Positions 1 through 5,123 of a stretch of DNA of 8,039 nt are shown here, piece by piece; the stretch's first letter is position 1, and the number at the start of each line of letters is the position of its first letter. The position numbers and the translations under genes are program-made. The stretch comes from Actinomycetes bacterium (GTDB lineage: Bacteria > Actinomycetota > Acidimicrobiia > Acidimicrobiales > Palsa-688). The stretch spans positions 1 to 8,039 of the forward strand of contig JAKACE010000067.1 in assembly GCA_021821705.1 (NCBI GenBank), given 5' to 3'. The notes below the pieces were generated by a model, which had not been told where the DNA came from, did no database searches, and was given only the letters and a program-made list of their open reading frames with translations.

Positions 1-171
1 TTCCGATCCGTGCAGGGGACGGCCCTGCTCGGTAGCGAGCGCCAGGCGTTGGCCCGCCTGGTCCCCCCTGAGCGCTTCGTCGTGCTGGACGGCGGCCATT
101 CGCTGCACCGGGAACTGCCCGACGAGATGGTGAGGTTGATCGACCGGTTCGCGTCCGAGGTGGTGGGCTGA
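1..171 (+). CDS. Alpha/beta-hydrolase fold protein, C-terminal end only (5' truncated)
   Basis: The window opens inside this gene. Frame 1 reads 56 codons to a TGA at 169-171. The visible part has the usual end of an alpha/beta-hydrolase: a strand (RFVVLDGGH) leading to the catalytic-type histidine in GGHSLHRE (His codon at 97-99), then an amphipathic final helix (LPDEMVRLIDRFASEVV). In this fold the histidine completes a Ser-Asp/Glu-His triad. The nucleophile, the acid and any lid domain lie outside the window, so esterase, lipase, epoxide hydrolase or peptidase cannot be told apart. It converges on the decarboxylase gene with 12 nt between stop codons and is not part of the minus-strand operon. 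The fold assignment rests on the GGHS motif and the helix pattern alone. Confidence 0.7.
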   Translation, partial: FRSVQGTALLGSERQALARLVPPERFVVLDGGHSLHRELPDEMVRLIDRFASEVVG

Positions 172-187
172 GCTGAAGGGCGCTCAG
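168..187. terminator. Small stem-loop between convergent genes, possible weak bidirectional terminator
   Basis: CTGAGC (168-173) and GCTCAG (182-187) can form a 6-bp stem around an 8-nt loop. The stem contains the TGA stop codons of both convergent genes, which is partly why it pairs, since TGA and its reverse complement are complementary. There is no T-tract on either side, so intrinsic termination is doubtful. It is listed only because nothing else separates the two converging transcripts. Confidence 0.2.
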
Positions 188-1605
188 ACGTGAGCGGCGG
201 CCTGGCGCCGCATCTCGGCCCAGATGGCGTCGACGTGCACCTGTTCGGTCGCCTCGGCGCCGATGGAGACCCGCACCATCCAGGTCCCGTCCAAGGTCGC
301 AGCCGTAAGGTGGCCCTTGCCCGAGGAGTTGACGGCCTCGCACCAGGCCAGCGTGTGAGCGTCCAGCTCTGCACCGGAGAGCCCCGGCGGCACGTGGCGG
401 ACGCACACCGTCTGCAGCGGCACTGGAGCCACCACCTCCCAGCCCGGAGCAGCCCGCACCGCTTCGGCTAGCCACCGGGCGTTGGCCAGGTCACGCCGCA
501 GCCGCGCCCGCACCGCCTCGGCTCCGTCGAGGCGCAGCAACGCCCACAGCCGCAGGGCGCGAAAGCGCCGGCCCAAGGGCAGGCCCCAGTCCCGGTACTG
601 GACGACGCTGCCGTCCGTCGCCGAGCGCAGGTAGCTGGGGTCGGTTGCGAACACGTTGACCAGGTCCTCGGGTCGCCGGGTGTAGAGCAGGGACGTCTCC
701 AGGACCGAGCCGACCCACTTGTGCGGGTTCCAACAGAGCGAGTCCGCTTCTTCCACACCCTCGAACAGGTGACGGTACTCGGGCAGCATCATGGCCGCCC
801 CGGCCATGGCTGCGTCCACATGGACGTAGGCCCCGTGGCGGTGGGCGACCTGGACCACATCCGAAAGCGGGTCGAAGGCCGTGGTGGCAGTGGTGCCGGA
901 CGTGGCGACCACGGCGGCCGGGCGGCGGCCCTCGGCGACGTCGGCGGCCATCATCGTGTCCAGGGCGTCGGGGCCCATGCCCCGGTCGGGGTACCTCTGG
1001 GGCACGAGCCGCAGGTTGGCGGCCCCGTAGCCAGCCAGGAGCACGGCCTTGGCCACCGACGAGTGGGCCTCCTCCGAGCAGTAGACGGTGAGGGGGCGGT
1101 CCTCGGCCTGGAGGCCGCCGGCGCGCTGCGACCCTCCGGTCGCCTTCTCGCGGGCTACCAGCAGGGCGACCAGGGTGGCCGTCGAGGCACCGTCGGATAT
1201 CGTCCCGCGCCATGCGTCGGACAGCCCGCAGAGCCGGCGCGCCCAGTCGCAGACGACCTGTTCGACCTCGGTCAGCGCCGGCGCCGACTGCCAGCTCAGG
1301 CCGAGCGCCCCTAGGCCGGACGCCGCGATGTCCCCCAGCACCGACGCCAGGGAGGCGTTGGAGGGGAACCAGGCGAAGTGCCCGGGGTGCTGCACGTGGG
1401 TAAGGCCCGGCACCACGACGTCGTCGAGGTCCGACATGAACGCGGCGAAAGGCTCTGGGCTCTCGGGGGCCTCCGCCGCCAGCGCGGCCACCACCTCGCC
1501 CGGCGATACCCGGGAACGCACGGGCAGGTCGCCGACGCGCAGCCGGAAGTCGGCTATCCAGTCGACGAGCTCGTGGGCAGCCCGCCTGAACTCCTCAGGC
1601 TCCAT
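184..1605 (-). CDS. PLP-dependent aromatic-L-amino-acid decarboxylase (group II decarboxylase family)
   Basis: A 473-residue cytoplasmic fold-type I PLP enzyme, the usual length for the AADC/tyrosine decarboxylase family, expected to turn an aromatic L-amino acid into the amine plus CO2. Residues 69-115 hold the family N-terminal block (HVQHPGHFAWFPSNAS, then SWQSAPALTEVE). His181 (EEAHSS) should stack on the PLP ring, Asp264 (HVDAA) should bind the pyridine nitrogen, and Lys296 (NPHKW) is the Schiff-base lysine. Tyr325 (DPSYLRS) matches the catalytic-loop tyrosine that favours decarboxylation; aldehyde-synthase relatives have Phe there. Which aromatic substrate is used cannot be read. The frame stays open upstream to 1854, but that part overlaps cheX and is low-complexity, so the ATG at 1605 is chosen because homology begins with EPEEFRRAAHELVDWIADF. 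A GTG five codons upstream is possible; no clear Shine-Dalgarno is seen. The gene lies 61 nt after cheX on the same strand, and I see no terminator between them. Confidence 0.9.
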   Translation of the reverse strand: MEPEEFRRAAHELVDWIADFRLRVGDLPVRSRVSPGEVVAALAAEAPESPEPFAAFMSDLDDVVVPGLTHVQHPGHFAWFPSNASLASVLGDIAASGLGALGLSWQSAPALTEVEQVVCDWARRLCGLSDAWRGTISDGASTATLVALLVAREKATGGSQRAGGLQAEDRPLTVYCSEEAHSSVAKAVLLAGYGAANLRLVPQRYPDRGMGPDALDTMMAADVAEGRRPAAVVATSGTTATTAFDPLSDVVQVAHRHGAYVHVDAAMAGAAMMLPEYRHLFEGVEEADSLCWNPHKWVGSVLETSLLYTRRPEDLVNVFATDPSYLRSATDGSVVQYRDWGLPLGRRFRALRLWALLRLDGAEAVRARLRRDLANARWLAEAVRAAPGWEVVAPVPLQTVCVRHVPPGLSGAELDAHTLAWCEAVNSSGKGHLTAATLDGTWMVRVSIGAEATEQVHVDAIWAEMRRQAAAHV

Positions 1606-1666
1606 GGCGCACAGTGTCACCGGGCACCGGGAGGCCCGCAAGTCGGACAGCCGGCGGCCGCCTCGG

Positions 1667-2119
1667 TCAGCTGGGCGAAAGGGCCGTCCACACGCTGACC
1701 AGCACCGGCTCGGCCATCCACGAGAAGCGCACCTCCGTGGCCAGCTCCAGGTGGTCGGGCAACGACAGCTCCGAGCTGTCCACCACGGTGGGCAACGACA
1801 GCACAGTCGGGCCCGGCAGGAGGCTCTTGATGTTGCCCCCGACCACGTTGACAAGCTCCCCGACCGCGTCCGCTATGTCTGTCTCGCTCAGGTCGGACGC
1901 CGGGATCTCGAACATCACCGACGTGACCCGCCGCGCCGCGGCCCGGGAGCAGGCGACGCAAACGGTGCCGTTCCACTCCCCGGTGATGTCCGTCGTGGCC
2001 AGCACCTCGTGGCCGGGCAGGTCGTCCAGCTCCAGCTGCGGCGTCCCCTGGGGCGCCACCAGGGCAGCCCAGATCTCCTGGGTGAGCTGTACGACTTCGT
2101 CGGTGTTGAGCAGGGTCAT
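1667..2119 (-). CDS. cheX: CheX-type CheY-phosphate phosphatase
   Basis: A 150-residue single-domain cytoplasmic protein, the size of CheX. The diagnostic feature is the helix DIADAVGELVNVVGGNIK (residues 81-98). It carries the E-x-x-N phosphatase signature (Glu88, Asn91) followed by the conserved GGN-K. In CheC/CheX proteins these two residues enter the CheY active site and promote hydrolysis of the aspartyl phosphate. One signature per chain matches dimeric CheX rather than two-signature CheC. The ATG overlaps the cheY stop codon (TGATG on the minus strand), and a good Shine-Dalgarno (GGAAGGA, complement at 2128-2134) sits 8 nt upstream, inside cheY. That points to coupled translation with its expected substrate CheY. 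The N-terminal half (LELDDLPGHEVLATTDITGEWNG) also fits the family beta-sheet. Family membership is inferred from the motif, length and neighbour. Confidence 0.85.
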   Translation of the reverse strand: MTLLNTDEVVQLTQEIWAALVAPQGTPQLELDDLPGHEVLATTDITGEWNGTVCVACSRAAARRVTSVMFEIPASDLSETDIADAVGELVNVVGGNIKSLLPGPTVLSLPTVVDSSELSLPDHLELATEVRFSWMAEPVLVSVWTALSPS

Positions 2120-2538
2120 CAGTGAGATCCTTCCTGGGCGGCCAGTGCCGGCCCCGCCGCCGCGGACGGCGCCTGGAAACCGAGCATGGCCAGTTTCTCT
2201 ACTAGTGAGCCCTCGTCGAAGGGCTTGATCAGGTATTCATGCGCACCCGCGGCCAGCGCCCTCACCATCTGGCCCTGGTCGCTCTCCGTAGTCACCATCA
2301 CGATGGCGATACGCCGCCACTCCTTGCGCGAGCGCAGGGCGGTCACCAGCTCGAGGCCGTTCATGACCGGCATGTTCCAGTCGACAAGAGCCAGGTCCGG
2401 GCTGGCACCTGCCTCGAGAAAGGCCACCGCCTGGCTCCCGTCGCCGGCCTCGTGGATCTCCTCGGCTCCGACCTTGCGCAGGATCCTGCTGAGGATCGAG
2501 CGCATCGCCCGGGAGTCGTCCACCACAAGGGCTCTCAT
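2119..2538 (-). CDS. cheY: Chemotaxis response regulator CheY (stand-alone receiver domain)
   Basis: A 139-residue receiver domain with no output domain. From the ATG at 2538, the acidic pair is Asp7-Asp8 (VVDDSRAMR), the phospho-acceptor is Asp53 (LVDWNMPVMNG), the switch Thr is in MVTTESD (83-84), and the conserved Lys is Lys105 (LIKPF). The SRAMRSIL and WNMP-NG wording is typical of CheY rather than of DNA-binding regulators. Phospho-CheY would bind the flagellar switch or another motility output. A TTG two codons earlier (2544) is possible, but GAGG (complement at 2545-2548) sits 6 nt before the ATG and abuts the TTG, so the ATG is preferred. The last 15 or so residues (PSAAAGPALAAQEGS) are a loose Ala-rich tail. 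The gene starts 37 nt after the cheB stop and overlaps the cheX start. Confidence 0.93.
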   Translation of the reverse strand: MRALVVDDSRAMRSILSRILRKVGAEEIHEAGDGSQAVAFLEAGASPDLALVDWNMPVMNGLELVTALRSRKEWRRIAIVMVTTESDQGQMVRALAAGAHEYLIKPFDEGSLVEKLAMLGFQAPSAAAGPALAAQEGSH

Positions 2539-2575
2539 TCGCAACCTCGTTCTCGACGTTGGCTGGGCCAGTTCT

Positions 2576-3736
2576 TCACCGGGCCACCACCCATGCCGGC
2601 CGCGGCGGCGTCGCCCCGGCCCGCTCCCTATCGTTCACCGCTACCACCCTCCGGAGCACGTTCGCAGCGATCTCGGCCAGGGGTAGGACCTCGTCGGCGA
2701 TGCCGGCTCGGGCTACAGCCCCGGGCATGCCCCATACGACTGAGGATGCTTCGTCCTGGACGACGACCCTGCCTCCGGCCGAGACTATGGCCTCCGACCC
2801 CGCCAGGCCGTCCTGGCCCATACCCGTCAGGACCACACCCAGGACGCCACCCGCCCACAGGGCGGCGGCGCTGCGCATGAGCACGTCTACGGCCGGTTTG
2901 CAGGAGTTCTCCGGCGGCCCGTCGTCGAGCTCGGCCCTGGGGGCGCCGGCGGTCCCCTTGACCACGAGGTGCATACCGCCCCGGGCCAGGTAGACACAGC
3001 CCGCTTCGAGTGGCGCAGGACCGGCCACCTCCCAGACGGGGAGAGCGCTGCTGCGGTCCAGACGGTCCGCCAGCAGCTTGGTGAAGGTGGGCGGCATGTG
3101 CTGGACGACGAGCACCGGCACACCGAGCCCGGCGGGAAGGGCTGGCACCAGGACGCTTAGGGCGTTGGGGCCGCCGGTGGAAGACCCTACGACGATGGCC
3201 GCCACGGCCTGTGCTGCGGACCTGCTCGGTACGCCTTGGGGCCGGCGAGCGGGCCGGGACTGGAGCGGTGGGAGTGCCACCCGGTGACGGCGCTGGTAGG
3301 AAATCGAGCCCCACATGCGCAGCAGCGGCAGCATCTTTTCGACCACGGCCTCGAAACCGCGTCCTGGGCCGGCGATGGCCGTGGGCTTGGTCAGGTAGTC
3401 GTCCGCCCCGGCCGCCAGGGCGTCCACGGTCGCCGCCGCCCCCCTTTCGGTGAGGGTGCTGAACATGACCACGGGCAGCTTGGGGTGGAGCTGCTTCAGG
3501 CGTTTCAGAGCTCCTATGCCGTCGAGCACCGGCATCTCGACGTCGAGGACCACTACGTCTGGCTTCAGCTCGTCGACGAGGCACAATGCCTCTTCTCCGT
3601 TTGTGGCCGTTCCGGCCAGGACGAGGTCGGGTTGCCGGCGCACCACGTCGCCGAGCACGCGGCGCACCACGGCGGAGTCGTCGACGAGCATGACCCGGAA
3701 CCCGGCCGGGGGCGTAGCCGGACCAACGGGGCCCAT
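2576..3736 (-). CDS. cheB: Chemotaxis receptor glutamate methylesterase/deamidase CheB
   Basis: A 386-residue two-domain response regulator that removes methyl groups from chemoreceptor glutamates during adaptation. The receiver domain spans about 13-140: acidic pair Asp19-Asp20 (LVDDSAVVRR), phospho-acceptor Asp65 (VVLDVEMPVLDG), switch Ser/Thr in FSTLTERG, Lys117 (LTKP). A Pro/Arg-rich linker (about 141-176) leads to the methylesterase domain (about 177-365). Its Ser-His-Asp triad reads Ser186 (GSSTGGPNAL), His213 (VVQHMPPTFT) and Asp309 (LTGMGQDG), all intact. About 20 residues beyond the usual end form a basic, Pro-rich tail. The ATG lies 1 nt after the stop of the preceding gene (TGAGATG), so translation is probably coupled. 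No cheR methyltransferase or receptor is visible nearby, so the partner genes lie elsewhere. Confidence 0.95.
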   Translation of the reverse strand: MGPVGPATPPAGFRVMLVDDSAVVRRVLGDVVRRQPDLVLAGTATNGEEALCLVDELKPDVVVLDVEMPVLDGIGALKRLKQLHPKLPVVMFSTLTERGAAATVDALAAGADDYLTKPTAIAGPGRGFEAVVEKMLPLLRMWGSISYQRRHRVALPPLQSRPARRPQGVPSRSAAQAVAAIVVGSSTGGPNALSVLVPALPAGLGVPVLVVQHMPPTFTKLLADRLDRSSALPVWEVAGPAPLEAGCVYLARGGMHLVVKGTAGAPRAELDDGPPENSCKPAVDVLMRSAAALWAGGVLGVVLTGMGQDGLAGSEAIVSAGGRVVVQDEASSVVWGMPGAVARAGIADEVLPLAEIAANVLRRVVAVNDRERAGATPPRPAWVVAR

Positions 3737-3737
3737 C

Positions 3738-4304
3738 TCAGCTCACCGCCATCGTGGCGAGGCGCCCAGCCGGGAAGCCCTCGATGCAGATCGACCCGTA
3801 GGTCCACCAGTCGTCGGCTGACGCCGCCGCCACCAGGCCATCGTCCCCGAGGCGGGCCAGGACGTCCACGCTCTGCACCGCCCAACCGCTGGCGACACCG
3901 CAGTCCCCGACGGAGAAGGCTGCGAAGACCCGGTGCAGGTCCTCGGCGAGGTTGTCAGCCGTCCGCACGGCTCGTCGCTCACGGGCGGTGCGGGCCCGAG
4001 ACGCCGGGCCAGCCGGCGGCCCGCTGGTCAGAGCTGTCACCAGGGAGACGGCCAAGCCCAGCTCCGAGACCACCAGCCATCCCTGCCCGCCGGCAGAACG
4101 GCGGCAGACCGTCACCGCGCCGGGCAGGGCCCGGCGTGGCGGGCCGCTCGGGAAGGCGCCAACGGTCCGGCCGAACAGCACCTCCAGAGCCGCGGCCAGG
4201 GCGGGCAGGTCGGCACCGGGAGGCCGGTCGGCGCAGGGCGCGGGCGGTGCGTCCGAGCTGCACCTCGGCCCTGCAGCACCCTCTCGCACCATCACGAAAC
4301 CCAT
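3738..4304 (-). CDS. Uncharacterised 188-residue protein heading the chemotaxis cluster
   Basis: I do not recognise a named family. The protein opens with a Pro/Ala-rich, probably disordered stretch (about 10-32). An alpha/beta pattern follows: helix LPALAAALEVLFGRTV (33-48), a hydrophobic strand-helix GWLVVSELGLAVSLVTAL (75-92), an acidic helix ADNLAEDLHRVFAAF (116-130), and a C-terminal strand pair around YGSICIEGFPAGRLATMAV. No signal peptide or membrane helix is evident. The layout (strand, helix, then NLxEDLxxVF helix) loosely recalls CheC/CheX/FliM-type domains, but the E-x-x-N signature is absent, so phosphatase activity is not claimed. The ATG at 4304 has GGAG (complement at 4311-4314) 6 nt upstream. 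The stop is 1 nt before the cheB ATG, so it is almost surely cotranscribed and translated with cheB and probably acts in the same signalling pathway. It is the first gene of the run. Confidence 0.8.
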   Translation of the reverse strand: MGFVMVREGAAGPRCSSDAPPAPCADRPPGADLPALAAALEVLFGRTVGAFPSGPPRRALPGAVTVCRRSAGGQGWLVVSELGLAVSLVTALTSGPPAGPASRARTARERRAVRTADNLAEDLHRVFAAFSVGDCGVASGWAVQSVDVLARLGDDGLVAAASADDWWTYGSICIEGFPAGRLATMAVS

Positions 4305-4326
4305 CCATGTCTCCGTCTGCCGCAGC

Positions 4327-4348
4327 CGGCGGGCACCGGTGGCCGCCG
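4327..4348. repeat. Imperfect 22-bp inverted repeat upstream of the che cluster
   Basis: This sits in the 94-nt gap between the stop of the XRE-cupin regulator gene and the start of the first che-cluster gene, both on the minus strand. CGGCGGGCACCGGTGGCCGC plus two more bases equals its own reverse complement at 20 of 22 positions, centred on CACCGGTG. It could be a hairpin in the che leader, a terminator stem for the regulator gene (there is no T-tract), or an operator. GC-rich DNA produces such palindromes by chance, so the role is open. I see no convincing -35/-10 pair in the rest of the gap. Confidence 0.35.
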
Positions 4349-4398
4349 CGACGTATGGCTGCGCTGCGGGTGTTAAGTCGGACCGTCGCCGAGCTTCC

Positions 4399-5061
4399 TT
4401 AGCCCGGCGCGCCTGTCGTCACGACGCGTATGAAGCGCGTTGCGGTCTGCGCAGGGTTGGAGTAGGCATACGGCCTGTCGGAGGGCAGGCGCAGGTACCC
4501 TCCCGGGTGCAGAGCGATGGTGTCGCCCCCCACCTCGACGGCAAGCTCCCCCGAAGTGACCAGGATCAGCTCCTCGCTACCGGGGGGGTCGGCCTCCGCC
4601 TGGTAACGCGCCCCCGCGCCCAGCTCCCACTGCCACAGTTCGATGGACGCTGCAGCGGCATGGGCCACCAGCAGCCGGGCGGTGCTGCCGAGCGCGTCCT
4701 GCCAGACCGGGGCCACTTCTCCGGAGACCTCCGGGACGAAGGGCAGCACCGGGCGGTCGACCACCAACGAACCGAAGTCGGTCCCGAGGGCGCGTGCCAG
4801 CTTGTCGAGGGTCGCCAGGCTGGCGTTGGCTTCACCCGCCTCGAGCAGGGTGATCGTCCGGCGGCTGACGCCCGAGCGGGCACTCAGCTCGTCCAGGGTC
4901 AGCTGGCGGGCGAGGCGCAACGCGCGGGCGCGCTGGCCGACAGCCCTGAGCAGTACGTAGGACTGGGCTTCCGGCGCCCCGGCAGGGCTCGGGCTGGGAC
5001 CACCCTGGCCCGCCCCCGTCGCCCCACCTGCAGCGGTCTTCACATCGGGGCCCGTGCTCAC
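4399..5061 (-). CDS. XRE-family transcriptional regulator with C-terminal cupin domain
   Basis: A 220-residue DNA-binding regulator. After a disordered Gly/Pro/Ala-rich start (1-33), residues about 39-95 form an HTH_3/XRE domain (RARALRLARQLTLDELSARS, GVSRRTITLLEAGEANASLA, TLDKLARALG). Residues about 138-215 form a cupin sensor (EELILVTSGELAVEV, LHPGGYLRLPSDRPYAYSNP). The histidines that bind metal in enzymatic cupins are missing: the HPPG-like position reads DPPG and the second site reads PYAY. A non-catalytic ligand sensor is therefore likely. The start is GTG at 5061 with a weak ribosome site; a GTG at 5043 is an alternative and would remove only part of the disordered leader. The gene diverges from the EamA transporter across 62 nt that contain a strong palindrome. 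XRE-cupin regulators commonly control adjacent genes, so it probably regulates that operon and itself. The ligand is unknown. Confidence 0.9.
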   Translation of the reverse strand: MSTGPDVKTAAGGATGAGQGGPSPSPAGAPEAQSYVLLRAVGQRARALRLARQLTLDELSARSGVSRRTITLLEAGEANASLATLDKLARALGTDFGSLVVDRPVLPFVPEVSGEVAPVWQDALGSTARLLVAHAAAASIELWQWELGAGARYQAEADPPGSEELILVTSGELAVEVGGDTIALHPGGYLRLPSDRPYAYSNPAQTATRFIRVVTTGAPG

Positions 5062-5082
5062 CTGGCCATTGTCGCGTCAGGT

Positions 5083-5113
5083 TTGGCGGCCCGGCTCGAT
5101 AGTGCAATATACT
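5083..5113 (+). promoter_or_regulatory. Predicted promoter of the EamA transporter operon (leaderless)
   Basis: TATACT at 5108-5113 matches the -10 consensus at 5 of 6 positions. A weaker TTGGCG at 5083-5088 could serve as -35, with a longish 19-nt spacer. Transcription would start about 5119-5124, at or next to the ATG at 5124, leaving no room for a Shine-Dalgarno, and none is seen. Leaderless mRNAs are common in actinobacteria. On the opposite strand TATATT (5111-5106) could be the -10 of the regulator gene, giving overlapping divergent promoters, though no good -35 is seen on that side. Confidence 0.5.
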
Positions 5114-5119
5114 GCACTA
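5100..5119. promoter_or_regulatory. Palindromic operator, likely site for the adjacent XRE-cupin regulator
   Basis: TAGTGCAATATACTGCACTA has perfect 7-bp arms (TAGTGCA/TGCACTA) and matches its reverse complement at 18 of 20 positions. It stands out as an AT-rich patch in GC-rich surroundings. It covers the predicted -10 boxes of both divergent genes and ends 4 nt before the transporter ATG, a layout suited to repression of both. Assignment to the XRE-cupin protein is inferred from position and symmetry. Confidence 0.7.
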
Positions 5120-5123
5120 CGTT

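Noticed and set aside
1606..1666. Possible terminator or promoter between cheX and the decarboxylase
   Set aside because: The gap contains a GCGGCCGC palindrome and GC-rich sequence, but no stem followed by a T-tract and no convincing -10/-35 pair.
1606..1854. N-terminal extension of the decarboxylase frame upstream of the chosen ATG
   Set aside because: It overlaps the 3' third of cheX, reads as Cys/Arg/Trp-rich low-complexity sequence, and family homology starts only at EPEEFRRAAHEL.
1088..2125. 345-codon plus-strand open frame
   Set aside because: It is antisense to the decarboxylase and cheX, is rich in Arg/Ser/Pro, and has no recognisable motif. High GC makes long antisense frames common.
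2539..2544. TTG start for cheY two codons upstream of the ATG
   Set aside because: The GAGG ribosome site abuts the TTG but is 6 nt from the ATG, and CheY proteins usually begin just before the first strand.
3236..4402. 388-codon plus-strand open frame
   Set aside because: It lies opposite cheB and the 188-residue gene and has shadow-like Arg/Pro/Gly composition.
5058..5069. Three-codon open frame (ATG GCC AGG TGA, minus strand) overlapping the regulator GTG start, as a leader peptide
   Set aside because: It is too short to judge and easily a chance occurrence, with no regulatory codons or attenuator structure.
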